DNA of 61,369 bases from Candidatus Omnitrophota bacterium (GTDB lineage Bacteria > Hinthialibacterota > Hinthialibacteria > Hinthialibacterales > Hinthialibacteraceae). The translations under genes and the position numbers were made by a program. Where the stretch lies: positions 1 to 61,369 of the forward strand of contig JABLXU010000036.1 of assembly GCA_013177805.1 (NCBI GenBank), given 5' to 3'. Positions 53,313 to 61,369 of this stretch are shown here, piece after piece. The notes under the pieces are model-generated. The model was given only the letters and a program-made list of their open reading frames with translations, did not search any database and was not told the DNA's origin. Within the stretch, counting starts at the first letter, position 1. Each line of letters opens with the position of its first letter.

Positions 53313-55730
53313 TCACGAGCGGATTTGGGCGTGGAGTTCGGTTGCCAACCGGGCCAGTATTTTTTCGATCATCCTGTCGATGCCGGTTTCCGTCAGCGTT
53401 TCTTCCGGGGAGCGGAAAGTCAGGCGGAAGCCGATGCTGACCATTCCCTCGGCCACCGGCTTGCCTTGATAATAATCAAACAGGCGCAAGTCTTCCAGGA
53501 GCGCACCGGCTTCCTGGCGGATAATGTCCTCCACTTGCTTTGAAGTCCCGGGCCGGGGTAAGAGCAGCGCCAAGTCCCGTTTGACGGCGGGGAAAATCGA
53601 GAAGGGACGATAGGCAATGGCCGTCTCTTTCCAGAAGCGGGTCAAAGCGGATAGATCGATTTCGGCCGCCAGCACCCGCCCCTGTAATTCGTAAGTCTCG
53701 GCAAGGGCCGGATGCAACTCACCGAAGTAGCCGGTGGTTTGCTGGGCGGCGTCCACGGTCACCCCCCGTTTGGGATGCAGACAATCCGGGCCAGGCAGCA
53801 GGCGGTAGCGCTTAAGGCCGCACAGGGTGAACAGATTCTCCATGAGACCCTTCAGGTCGAAGAAATCCATTTCCGGCCGGGGATCACGCCAGTCCGCGCG
53901 CGGATTGCCGAGAATCACCACACCGATCTTTTTCTTCTCCCGCGCCGTATCGCCTGAAGCCAAATAAACCGAGGCCAATTCAAACAAACCGAAATCCGTA
54001 TTCCCCCGGGTGATATTGCGGCGGGCGGCTTGCAGCAGCGAAGGCAACAGGCTGGTGCGCATGGTGGCTTCGCGGATATTGATCGGATTGTGGATGGTGA
54101 CGGCCGGATGATCCAATTCCGCGTCTTCCTGGGGAAACGCCTTCAGCCATTCCGGATCGGCGAAACTATAAGTCACCGCTTCGTCCAAGCCCTCCGACAC
54201 GAAAAACTGCCGGATTTGTTTCACCAGCTCCCGGTCCACCTCCTGGGGCTCCGGCGGTTTGACGGGCGCCCGGAGAAGGGTGGGACTGAACTCATTGTAA
54301 CCGTGGCAACGGGCCACTTCCTCCACTAAATCGGCTTCCAGGGTGATATCCTGGCGGAATGAAGGAATCCGGAGGGTGATGGATTCTTCATTCCGCGTTT
54401 TCACGGGGATTTGCAACGAGGTGAAGATCGACTCGATCTCATCCGGAGGCACGGTTTGACCCAGGAGCCGGTTGCAGTAAGCGAACCGCAAGGTCATCTC
54501 ACGTCCCCGCCGCGCTTCCAGCCGGGCGGTGTCCGCGGTGTCGGCGATACCCAGACATCCCGCGATCCGCCCGCCCGTCAATTCGGCGATCAGCCGGGCG
54601 CATCGGTGGGAGGCGGCGGTGACCATTTCCAAATCCACGCCGCGCTCGAACCGGTACGAAGCTTCCGATCCCAACCCCAATTTTTTGGAAGTCCGGCGGA
54701 TGCTGGGCGGATCGAAATACGCGCTTTCGAGCAGGATCGTTGTGGTGTCCTCGCTCACTTCACTTTCCAGCCCGCCCATGACGCCGGCGACCGCCACTGG
54801 CCGGACCGCATCGCAAATGGCCAATATCGTCTCATCGAGAATGCGGTCTTCGCCATCAATCGTGCGGATTCTTTCTCCCGGCATGGCCCGCCGGACGACG
54901 ATGCGTTTTCCCTCCAATTGGTCCATATCGAAGGCGTGAAGCGGCTGGCCCAGTTCCATGAGCACCAGGTTGGTGGCATCCACAACATTATTGACGCCGC
55001 GCAAGCCGCAAGCCTCCAGACGTTTGACCAGCCATTCGGGCGACGGACCGACGCGGACGTCCCGGATCACCCGGGCGGTGTACCGGGGGCACAGATCCCC
55101 ATCGCGCAGGTCAACGGAGGGGATGTAATCCGAATCCACCGCGGCGGCGGGCTCGCTTATGTCCGGTCCGCGCAGCGTGCCGCCGCAGGCGGCGGCCATT
55201 TCGCGGGCAATCCCCAAGGCGCAAAGGGCATCGGGACGGTTGGGAGTCACGTTGATCTCGAAAATCGTGTCGTTGAGTCCCAGGTAATCCACCAAGCGGC
55301 GGCCCAGGGGGGCGTCGGGGGGCAGAATCATGATCCCGCTGTGATCGTCTCCCAATCCGAGTTCGCGGGTGGAGCAGAGCATTCCCTCGGAATAGATCCC
55401 CCGGATTTTACGCCGTTCGAGTTTGAAATTACCCGGCAGCACGGTCCCGATTTGCGCGAGCGCCACGCAATCACCGGCTTTCATGTTGGACGCCCCGCAG
55501 ACGATGGCGTAGTTCCGGGAACCATCGGTCACGTCGCAGAGGGTGAGTTTGTCGGCGTTGGGGTGCGGATTCAAGGCGAGAATTTTCGCGACCAGGATCT
55601 CTTGGATGGCGGCTCCCGGCGAGACCATGTCCTCAATCTCGAAACCACGCATGGTCAGAATCGCGGCGGTCTCTTCGGGGGCCGGTAAGCCAACCACCAA
55701 TTCCTGGAGCCAGGAGTAGGGGAGTTTCAT
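53313..55730 (-). CDS. pheT: Phenylalanyl-tRNA synthetase beta subunit
   Basis: An 805-residue PheT of normal length. It has an N-terminal EMAP/OB tRNA-binding region (residues 40-150, CDVTDGSRNYAIVCGASNM), a B3/B4 editing domain (about 210-400, GVNNVVDATNLVLMELGQPLHAFD), a B5 domain, the class-II-like catalytic-fold pseudo-domain and a C-terminal anticodon-binding FDX-ACB domain (FRPFSIFPAVKRDLALLLP region onwards). It acts with PheS as an alpha2beta2 enzyme. pheS is not upstream: the 5' side is an intergenic region and divergent recA, so the subunits are encoded apart. Heads the pheT-zapB-like-zapA-glycan gene operon. Confidence 0.95.
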   Translation of the reverse strand: MKLPYSWLQELVVGLPAPEETAAILTMRGFEIEDMVSPGAAIQEILVAKILALNPHPNADKLTLCDVTDGSRNYAIVCGASNMKAGDCVALAQIGTVLPGNFKLERRKIRGIYSEGMLCSTRELGLGDDHSGIMILPPDAPLGRRLVDYLGLNDTIFEINVTPNRPDALCALGIAREMAAACGGTLRGPDISEPAAAVDSDYIPSVDLRDGDLCPRYTARVIRDVRVGPSPEWLVKRLEACGLRGVNNVVDATNLVLMELGQPLHAFDMDQLEGKRIVVRRAMPGERIRTIDGEDRILDETILAICDAVRPVAVAGVMGGLESEVSEDTTTILLESAYFDPPSIRRTSKKLGLGSEASYRFERGVDLEMVTAASHRCARLIAELTGGRIAGCLGIADTADTARLEARRGREMTLRFAYCNRLLGQTVPPDEIESIFTSLQIPVKTRNEESITLRIPSFRQDITLEADLVEEVARCHGYNEFSPTLLRAPVKPPEPQEVDRELVKQIRQFFVSEGLDEAVTYSFADPEWLKAFPQEDAELDHPAVTIHNPINIREATMRTSLLPSLLQAARRNITRGNTDFGLFELASVYLASGDTAREKKKIGVVILGNPRADWRDPRPEMDFFDLKGLMENLFTLCGLKRYRLLPGPDCLHPKRGVTVDAAQQTTGYFGELHPALAETYELQGRVLAAEIDLSALTRFWKETAIAYRPFSIFPAVKRDLALLLPRPGTSKQVEDIIRQEAGALLEDLRLFDYYQGKPVAEGMVSIGFRLTFRSPEETLTETGIDRMIEKILARLATELHAQIRS

Positions 55731-55795
55731 GATGGGGGATTCACATTACTTGTAAAATATAGGATTGGTTGATTTATCCGTACGGTTGGATTCGA

Positions 55796-55824
55796 ATCCT
55801 ATCCAGCCCGGGAAACGCCGTCAA
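55796..55824 (-). promoter_or_regulatory. Promoter of the pheT operon
   Basis: Minus strand: TTGACG, 17 bases, TAGGAT, about 65 bases before the start codon. No T-box or Phe-rich leader peptide is seen in the 362-base divergent gap 55731-56092. Confidence 0.55.
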
Positions 55825-56013
55825 GAGGCAGGATTCAGACAAAGAAAACGGGAAAGGGCCGGTTTTTCTGGAATTCAGAGAAAAAAATTACGTATGAGAT
55901 CCTACGGCAGTGAAATTATGAAGCCTTGTCAAAACCGGGGCCTGCTCCAACGGACGCCGGCTGCTGTCTCCTGAATGTCCCCATTTTCTCCCTCGAATCC
56001 GCCAAACTTACCC

Positions 56014-56057
56014 TTGCAAAAATCCAGGAAATATGATTTAATACTCAAATGTTCAGT
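56014..56057 (+). promoter_or_regulatory. recA promoter with possible LexA-type site
   Basis: TTGCAA, 17 bases, TTTAAT (56014-56042), then directly an imperfect palindrome ACTCAAATGTTCAGT (56043-56057) that loosely resembles GAAC-type SOS boxes. The promoter is plausible; LexA binding is speculative. Confidence 0.45.
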
Positions 56058-56092
56058 AAATCGACATTCATGGATGGACAGGAGCGAACATC

Positions 56093-57121
56093 GTGGCTAC
56101 CGACGTGAAAGACCGCCAGAAAGCCATCGACCTGGCTATCGCCCAGATTGATAAGCAGTTCGGGCGGGGAGCGATCATGAAAATGGGGGACGCGCCCATC
56201 CAGCAGATCGAAGTGATCCCGACCGGATCGCTGGCGTTGGACTGGGCGTTGGGAGTCGGCGGCGTCCCGCGGGGGCGGGTGATCGAAATCTTCGGTCCGG
56301 AATCGTCCGGGAAAACGACGTTGGCGCTGCACATCGTGGCCGAGGCGCAAAAATTGGGCGGCGTGGCGGCTTTCATCGACGCGGAACACGCCATCGACGT
56401 GGTCTATTCAGCCAAGTTGGGGGTGGATATCGACAACTTGCTGGTCTCGCAACCGGATACAGGCGAACAGGCGCTGGACATCGTGGAAATGCTGATCCGC
56501 AGCAACGCCCTGGATGTCATCGTCATCGATTCGGTCGCGGCGCTAGTCCCCAAGGCGGAAATCGACGGGGAAATGGGAGACAACCAGGTGGGATTGCAGG
56601 CGCGCTTGATGTCCAAGGCGCTGCGCAAACTGACCGGCATCCTCAGCAAGTCAAGCACCTGCGCCATCTTCATCAACCAGATCCGCGAGAAGGTCGGCGT
56701 GATCTTCGGCAATCCCGAAACCACCAGCGGCGGCCGCGCGCTGAAATTCTATGCCTCGGTGCGACTGGATATCCGCCGCACGGGCAGCCTGAAGGAAAAA
56801 GGCGAAACCACCGGAAACCGGGTGAAAGTCAAAGTGGTGAAAAACAAGGTCGCTCCTCCCTTCCGGGAGGCTGAATTCGACCTGACTTTCGGCGAGGGCA
56901 TTTCGCAAACCGGTGAATTGCTCGACCTGGGTTCGGAACATAATATCATCGAAAAAAGCGGCGCTTGGTATATTTATAACGACCAGAAACTAGGCCAGGG
57001 ACGGGAAAACGCCAAGGCCACGCTCAAAGAAAACCGCGAGCTGTTCGAGGAGATCCAAAGAAAACTGCGGGAAAAACTGGGATTCCCCGACAAAAAGGAG
57101 GAAGGCAAAGAGAAAGAATAA
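56093..57121 (+). CDS. recA: RecA recombinase
   Basis: A 342-residue RecA of typical length. Walker A is GPESSGKTT (68-76), Walker B is [18 protein letters not shown], and loop L2 is [31 protein letters not shown] (read across the region). The acidic C-terminus is short and Lys/Glu-rich. Starts with GTG, with GGAG nine bases upstream. It forms filaments on single-stranded DNA for strand exchange and SOS signalling. No recX or lexA is adjacent. Confidence 0.97.
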   Translation: MATDVKDRQKAIDLAIAQIDKQFGRGAIMKMGDAPIQQIEVIPTGSLALDWALGVGGVPRGRVIEIFGPESSGKTTLALHIVAEAQKLGGVAAFIDAEHAIDVVYSAKLGVDIDNLLVSQPDTGEQALDIVEMLIRSNALDVIVIDSVAALVPKAEIDGEMGDNQVGLQARLMSKALRKLTGILSKSSTCAIFINQIREKVGVIFGNPETTSGGRALKFYASVRLDIRRTGSLKEKGETTGNRVKVKVVKNKVAPPFREAEFDLTFGEGISQTGELLDLGSEHNIIEKSGAWYIYNDQKLGQGRENAKATLKENRELFEEIQRKLREKLGFPDKKEEGKEKE

Positions 57122-57135
57122 AAGAGAAGGAATAA

Positions 57136-57261
57136 ATGGACCAAAATGATCAGCGGGTAGAAATGGGCCATTCGGATCGTGCGGACTTATTCCCCGAGGG
57201 CCGGTTCGCGCCGCTTCTCCGGGATCGATGCTACCCCGATTCCGTTCGGATAGTGCGGTAA
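57136..57261 (+). CDS. Possible 41-residue small protein downstream of recA
   Basis: An ATG 14 bases after the recA stop, preceded by AGAAGGAAT, opens a 41-codon frame starting MDQNDQRVEMGHS and ending in a basic RDRCYPDSVRIVR. It is too short to recognise and has no known motif. The position suggests co-transcription with recA, but it could be chance. Confidence 0.3.
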   Translation: MDQNDQRVEMGHSDRADLFPEGRFAPLLRDRCYPDSVRIVR

Positions 57262-57330
57262 TAACCTGCATTTTTTCGAAAGCGGGGCCGGGGATCGATC
57301 GGATTGGTTTATAAAAGCCATACGAAATTC

Positions 57331-57362
57331 TTTCTCCCCCTGAGAGAGGGACAGGGTGAGGG
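57331..57362. repeat. CTCCCCCTGAGAGAGGG..GGGTGAGGG repeat
   Basis: A copy of the CCCTC/GGGTGAGGG family, in the 296-base gap between recA and the next clear gene. Confidence 0.65.
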
Positions 57363-57417
57363 TCGCCCTGAAAAGGCGAAATTCATCTAACTGCTTTCGA
57401 CTAAATTCTTGTGATTT

Positions 57418-58782
57418 ATGCAAAAGACTATGGCGGATCTGTATGAAAAACTGAAACGGTTTCAGCAAGCCACAACCTCCTCCATTTCACCAAAACCGGA
57501 GAATCCTTCAGCGTCATCAGACATATCCTTCTCTTCGAGTTCCTCGCTGCCCGATTCCTTGTTCCTGCTGCCGGGCCTCTCACGGGCGCGTGACCTCATC
57601 AGCCCCATCGAAAAACGCGACGCGGAGAAAAAACAATTCCTTGCGGGCCTTGGCGTGGAAGAAGCCGTCAACAAAGCCGGCGCCTATGGCTACCGCGAGT
57701 TAATCCTTCCGCCGCACGAGTTGGGGTATCGGCCGGAGGATCTCACTCCCACAGAGATGGCTATGCAAACGCGGGATGAGGCGTTTTTGGAAATCGTTCC
57801 CGGCCGGATACTCTTTCTGGACACCGAAACCACCGGCCTGGCGGGCGGAACGGGAACGGTGCCGTTTCTTGTGGGAACCGGTTCGTTTGAAAAGGAAGGA
57901 TTTCGGATCCGGCAATACCTCATGCGCGATTACGACGAAGAACCGGCCGTACTGCAAGCGCTGGAGGAAGCGTCCCGGCCGTTTCAAGCGGTGGCGACTT
58001 ATAACGGGAAATGTTTCGACATCCCCCTCCTGAATTCCCGGTTTTTACTCAACCGCCTGCGACCGCGCCTCTCCGGCCTGCCCCACGCGGATTTTCTGTA
58101 TCCTGCGCGGCGGTTTTGGCGCGGGATGCTTCCCGATTGCAGCCTGATCACCGTGGAATCTCGGATCTTTGGCCGGACGCGGATAGACGACATCCCGGGC
58201 GAACAAATCCCTTATGTGTATTTCGATTTTCTTCGCGGCCAACGCCTGCAGCGGATGCGGCCGGTTCTAAATCACAACGCGGAGGACATCGTCACGCTGG
58301 CGAAAATCGCGGCCAGGACATGCCGGATGCTGCGGGATCCCTTTCATGAAACCGGACATAGCATGGAATTGGCGGGAGTGGGGCGGTTTTTCGCGGCCAT
58401 CGGCGACCGGGAACGGGCCTGCGTGTGTTGGGATCATGTCCGGAAAAACGGCAATTTGCCGCGCCGGCACCTGAACGAGGTCTGCCGGAATTTGACTTTG
58501 TTGTATAAAAAAATGGAGCGGTATCCCGAGGCGCGGGACATTTGGCTTGAGATGGCCGAAACCACCAATGACCTCCATGCGTACATCGAATTGGCGAAAT
58601 ATTATGAACATAAAGTCCAGGATCTCGCGGAAGCGTTGCGGCTGACCGATGAAGTGCTGACCTTGCTGGACGGCTTAGGGGAGACCGATGCGGGATACTC
58701 CATCAAGCACGAGATTGTGAACCAGGAATTGCTGCACCGGCGCCAACGCTTGATCCGGAAATTGAAATCGGCTTGCGAATGA
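57418..58782 (+). CDS. YprB-like RNase H-fold exonuclease with C-terminal helical repeats
   Basis: A 454-residue protein. After a Ser/Pro-rich linker, residues 130-330 are a DEDD-type exonuclease domain: FLDTETTGLAGG (Asp135, Glu137), ATYNGKCFDIPLLNSRF, and LNHNAEDIVTLAKI with the later acidic residue. This fits COG3359/YprB predicted nucleases. The C-terminal 110 residues are helical repeats of TPR type (RACVCWDHVRKNGNLP, RYPEARDIWLEMAETTND). The substrate is unknown; proximity to recA hints at DNA repair but only weakly. Confidence 0.82.
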   Translation: MQKTMADLYEKLKRFQQATTSSISPKPENPSASSDISFSSSSSLPDSLFLLPGLSRARDLISPIEKRDAEKKQFLAGLGVEEAVNKAGAYGYRELILPPHELGYRPEDLTPTEMAMQTRDEAFLEIVPGRILFLDTETTGLAGGTGTVPFLVGTGSFEKEGFRIRQYLMRDYDEEPAVLQALEEASRPFQAVATYNGKCFDIPLLNSRFLLNRLRPRLSGLPHADFLYPARRFWRGMLPDCSLITVESRIFGRTRIDDIPGEQIPYVYFDFLRGQRLQRMRPVLNHNAEDIVTLAKIAARTCRMLRDPFHETGHSMELAGVGRFFAAIGDRERACVCWDHVRKNGNLPRRHLNEVCRNLTLLYKKMERYPEARDIWLEMAETTNDLHAYIELAKYYEHKVQDLAEALRLTDEVLTLLDGLGETDAGYSIKHEIVNQELLHRRQRLIRKLKSACE

Positions 58783-58990
58783 GAGTGGCATGGAGGAGAA
58801 GCCTTGGAAAGGCCGAAGGCAATCCTTTCCCTGCCACCGAACAAATTGGAGCTTGAAATCCACGAAGAAGGGGATAAAAAAACAGGGCTGGTTCTTCTCG
58901 TTGAGCGGACCACCTGATATTCTAGCTTTATAGTGGTCTGCTTTTCAGGTACTATGGTTCTTATATTGAATGAGGGGAGAGTGTTCGTTC

Positions 58991-59572
58991 ATGATGGCCA
59001 GAAAAACGCTTGCTTTTACCTTGATCGAGTTATTGATCGTCGTTGCCATCATCGGCATCTTGGCGGCCATCGCGGTCCCGAACTTTCTGAACGCCCAGGT
59101 GCGGGCCAAGATCGCCAAGGTGGAAGGCGATTTCAAAGCCTTGGCCACCGCCCTGGAAATGTACAAATTGGATACCGGCCGTTACATCAGCCGCTATAAC
59201 AACATCTCCTGGCCTTGGCGGTTCCGTCCCCTGACGACCCCTGTGGCGTATGTCTCCCAGGGGTACTGGCCTGATCCGTTCGCTCCGCAGGGCTACGTGA
59301 CCCCGGACGGGGATCCCATCAACTATTGTTATGAATCCCACGGCTGGCCGGAAGCGCCTGTGGCCTATATGAACAACAAACTGGACGGTTCTCCCCACGC
59401 CTGGCTGCATGGCCGGGGAACCTCCTATCAGTGGGCCTTGATCTCGGCGGGACCGGATATCGATTTGAACGCCGACGCCGGCGCCAAGGGCTATCCGCAA
59501 GATGTTTTCTTCCTTTACAGCCCCAGCAACGGCTTAAAAAGCGCGGGGGATCTGATCCGCTTCGGGCCATAA
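58991..59572 (+). CDS. GspG-like pseudopilin (5 of 5)
   Basis: A 193-residue prepilin-like protein with leader MMARKTLA and the same FTLIELLIVVAIIGILAAIA helix and VPNFLNAQVRAKIAK continuation. Globular features follow the family order: LTTPVAYVSQGYWPDPFAPQ, ALISAGPDIDLNAD, YSPSNGLKSAGDLI. It is the most divergent of the plus-strand copies and lies 45 kb from the others. The start (58991 or 58994) has GAGGGGAG about ten bases upstream. Confidence 0.87.
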   Translation: MMARKTLAFTLIELLIVVAIIGILAAIAVPNFLNAQVRAKIAKVEGDFKALATALEMYKLDTGRYISRYNNISWPWRFRPLTTPVAYVSQGYWPDPFAPQGYVTPDGDPINYCYESHGWPEAPVAYMNNKLDGSPHAWLHGRGTSYQWALISAGPDIDLNADAGAKGYPQDVFFLYSPSNGLKSAGDLIRFGP

Positions 59573-59612
59573 GCGGGCGGAGGCCTGATCGGAAAGGGGA
59601 AGCAGGAAACCC

Positions 59613-59655
59613 ACGCCAGGAACGGTCCTCCTGGCGTTATTTTTTTTCTTTTTCT
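59613..59655. terminator. Bidirectional rho-independent terminator
   Basis: Nine-base stem ACGCCAGGA / TCCTGGCGT with loop ACGGTCC and a T-rich tail (TATTTTTTTTC...). It ends the pseudopilin transcript and separates it from the convergent glycosyltransferase. Confidence 0.88.
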
Positions 59656-59682
59656 TTTCTTTGATTGATCTGGAGGTAAGAA

Positions 59683-60822
59683 TCAGCGGCGGCCTGTGTG
59701 TTTATTGGCCACTTGCAGCAACTCAAACAAACGCCGGTAGGCCTGGGCGATATCCTCCAGGTTTTGATGCTTTTGGGCGTAGTGCCGGGCGTTCTCACTC
59801 ATGCGCCGCCATTGCCGGTCATAGGTGAGCAGGTCCTGAACGCCTTGCGCCAGACGGACTTCGGATCCCTGCGCGCAAAGGCCCACTTGGTGTTTTTCGA
59901 GGATCCCATCCGGATCGAGGTTGAGGCTTACCACCGGAATGCCATGCGCGAAAGCCAAGGTGAATGCAAAGGGGAATCCTTCATAGCGGGAGGTGTTGAC
60001 CAACAACTTGGCCCGCCTCAGATAATTGGGCCATTCATGATACGGGACGGAATTTTCGACTCCCAGGTTAGGTATGTCACGGGTTTTGGAGATGAGGTTT
60101 TCAAAATAGGCCGGATCCCGGGGATTGATCAGCAAGGTGAAGGTCCAATTGGGCAATGTCAGGGCCAAGCGGAAAAACAGTTCCGGCTGCCTCCACTCGA
60201 CGGCTTCTCCGATCCAGAGGACTTCCTCACGGAACTCGTCCCGGGAAGGTTCTTTGGGAACCGCGCTGGGGATGACCAGGGCATCCACGTTTTCCGTGTG
60301 TTTCAGGAGTTGCTTTTGTTCTTCGGTTTGGCAAACAAGGGCGTCCGCGTGATGCAAGAGCCACCGGAACTGTTTTCCTTCCCGGCCATTGCCTTGGATG
60401 AACGATCCATCGCACTCGCGCTGATGCGTCACGCGGTATAGAAAGGCACGCCGGTGACGGCGGCAAAACCGGGCGGTTTCCACCACCGGTCGGCCCCATC
60501 CCGCGGCCAGGTAAACCGGGGCGTCAATCCGGGCCAAAATTTTTTCCAGAGGTCCTTGGGCTGAAAACAGCCGCGTCATCCATGAACGGGGAGTCTCCCG
60601 CGGCGCGCGGAAAACCAATACCCCGGAACAATATTCCACCTCTTCCTGCCCGAAATCTCCGGTGATCAGATTGACATCGATGGCTTGATTTCTCCCGAAA
60701 TATCGCACCAGCTCAAAAAGCTCTAATTCGGTGGCGGAGTACAAAGCCCGAGTCAGAGGATTGAACAGGGGATACATGGCAGGGGAGATAAAACAAACAC
60801 GCAGAGTGGATTTTTCTGCCAT
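59683..60822 (-). CDS. GT4-like glycosyltransferase
   Basis: A 379-residue GT-B protein: VCFISPAMYPLFNPLTRA at the N-terminus, a central ALVCQTEEQKQLLKH region, and a C-terminal domain with VLWIGEAVEWRQPELFFRLA, YHEWPNYLRRAKLLVNTSRYEGFPFAFTLAFAHGIP (acidic EX7-type motif read across the segment) and VSLNLDPDGILEK. It probably transfers a sugar from a nucleotide donor; specificity unknown. Monocistronic, with a weak start context. Confidence 0.82.
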   Translation of the reverse strand: MAEKSTLRVCFISPAMYPLFNPLTRALYSATELELFELVRYFGRNQAIDVNLITGDFGQEEVEYCSGVLVFRAPRETPRSWMTRLFSAQGPLEKILARIDAPVYLAAGWGRPVVETARFCRRHRRAFLYRVTHQRECDGSFIQGNGREGKQFRWLLHHADALVCQTEEQKQLLKHTENVDALVIPSAVPKEPSRDEFREEVLWIGEAVEWRQPELFFRLALTLPNWTFTLLINPRDPAYFENLISKTRDIPNLGVENSVPYHEWPNYLRRAKLLVNTSRYEGFPFAFTLAFAHGIPVVSLNLDPDGILEKHQVGLCAQGSEVRLAQGVQDLLTYDRQWRRMSENARHYAQKHQNLEDIAQAYRRLFELLQVANKHTGRR

Positions 60823-61052
60823 GATGAACCATACCGGAACGCGCCGGGCTTCCGGTTGGAATCCGTTTCCTGATTTCCATTCGGATGATAGGATAGATTA
60901 CCGGAGAATCGTACTGAGTACAGAGTGACGGCTGGTTTCTGGGGAAAGTATCAAAACATCGCGCAGGGGGGATTTTCTCTGCCCGGGAAAGATTCTATAA
61001 TTTCCTTTCTCGCGGGGATAGGAATATAATTATATGTACTTGTCTAGCTTCC

Positions 61053-61081
61053 TTGACAGGGTTTGAGTTGATTCCTATGAT
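61053..61081 (+). promoter_or_regulatory. Strong promoter of the tRNA-Thr/tuf unit
   Basis: A perfect TTGACA, 17 bases, TATGAT, 42 bases before the tRNA. The 300-base gap upstream (60823-61052) also contains AT-rich TATAAT strings at 60996 and 61025 without good -35 boxes. Confidence 0.8.
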
Positions 61082-61123
61082 CCTCTACTAGCCTGAATGG
61101 CTGCCATAGAGTCCGAAATATAA

Positions 61124-61196
61124 GCCCATGTAGCTCAGTCGGCAGAGCGCATCCTTGGTAAGGATGAGGTCACCGGTTCAAATCCGGTCGTGGGCT
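61124..61196 (+). tRNA. tRNA-Thr (GGT)
   Basis: A full cloverleaf: acceptor GCCCATG/CGTGGGC, D arm GCTC/GAGC, anticodon arm CATCC/GGATG around TTGGTAA (anticodon GGT), T arm ACCGG-TTCAAAT-CCGGT. CCA is not encoded. tRNA-Thr immediately upstream of tuf is a conserved bacterial arrangement. Confidence 0.96.
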
Positions 61197-61244
61197 TGAA
61201 ATTTACAATTCCGAGTCAAATTACTAGAAAGAAGGGGCCCTCCC

Positions 61245-61369
61245 ATGGCCAAAGGGAAATTCGAGCGAAAGAAACCCCATGTGAACGTGGGAACGATTGG
61301 TCACGTGGATCACGGGAAGACGACGTTGACGGCGGCGATCACCATGACGCAGGCGCGGAAGGGGTTGTC
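61245..61369 (+). CDS. tuf: Elongation factor Tu, 5' part (cut by window edge)
   Basis: The first 41 codons of EF-Tu: [20 protein letters not shown] and the P-loop GHVDHGKTT follow the family exactly. AAGGGG precedes the ATG. EF-Tu delivers aminoacyl-tRNA to the ribosome. The rest lies outside the window. Confidence 0.97.
   Translation, partial: MAKGKFERKKPHVNVGTIGHVDHGKTTLTAAITMTQARKGL

Noticed and set aside
54411..55688. 425-codon open frame antisense to pheT
   Set aside because: Shadow of pheT with biased composition and no motif.
55731..56092. T-box or leader-peptide attenuator upstream of pheT
   Set aside because: No T-box core sequence, Phe codon run or attenuator hairpin was found in the leader.
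1..61369. CRISPR array, prophage or insertion sequence
   Set aside because: No regularly spaced repeats with unique spacers, and no transposase, integrase or phage structural genes were found.

Overview
This window (about 61 kb, GC-rich) looks like chromosome from an uncultured-type Gram-negative bacterium, probably one of the PVC-adjacent candidate phyla (Sumerlaeota, Hydrogenedentota or a relative). The pointers are several stand-alone GspG-like pseudopilins with a near-identical N-terminal helix, Tat-exported Gfo/Idh/MocA oxidoreductases, URO-D-family methyltransferase-like proteins, an SSS symporter next to secreted glycan-active proteins, and an Etf/Hdr electron-transfer operon. No rRNA is present, so the phylum is an inference. 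The only RNA gene I can support is a tRNA-Thr(GGT) placed directly before tuf at the right edge.

Layout. 0.4-2.7 kb: two tandem paralogous coiled-coil proteins of unknown family, convergent with a HAD hydrolase. 3.7-16 kb: secreted and surface functions (a signal-peptide protein, a GH99-like glycosidase, a Tat oxidoreductase, four pseudopilins, a secreted PHP phosphoesterase, an SSS symporter), with an orphan BMC-H microcompartment shell gene among them. 16.2-23.2 kb, minus strand: a tightly coupled operon CCG protein - etfB - etfA - etfD-like membrane oxidoreductase - hdrA, with its own promoter; hdrA carries a 1-nt frameshift in its last ferredoxin motif. 23.4-27.5 kb: a URO-D-like protein and an M16 protease. 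27.8-32.8 kb: aspartyl-tRNA synthetase fused to GatC, then a GatA homologue that has lost the whole amidase catalytic triad, then gatB. 33-44 kb: Gfo/Idh and URO-D genes, a membrane glycosyltransferase, a CbiX-like protein, glgC, a lower-GC ATPase/DUF4276 pair that may be a defence module, and a DapA-superfamily protein. 44-49 kb: Trm112, a class-III aminotransferase and an HpnN-like RND transporter. 49-56 kb, minus strand: pheT - coiled coil - zapA - GT4 - methyltransferase - GT39. 56-61 kb: recA, a YprB-like exonuclease, a fifth pseudopilin, another GT4, then tRNA-Thr and tuf.

The most unusual locus is aspS::gatC-gatA-gatB. The AspRS carries the His/Gly pair associated with non-discriminating enzymes, so it should make Asp-tRNA(Asn), and it is covalently joined to GatC, a built-in transamidosome tether. 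Yet the neighbouring GatA has Gln, Asp and Glu where Lys, cis-Ser and Ser are needed, and lacks the N-terminal region and the glycine/serine-rich loop. GatB has also lost its usual DYRYFPEPD box. Either a working GatA lies elsewhere, or this complex has been repurposed.

Intergenic spaces hold several families of short palindromic repeats (CCCTCACCC-type, CCAGGGCTTC-type, GGGGCACGT-type and others), some of which probably act as terminators.
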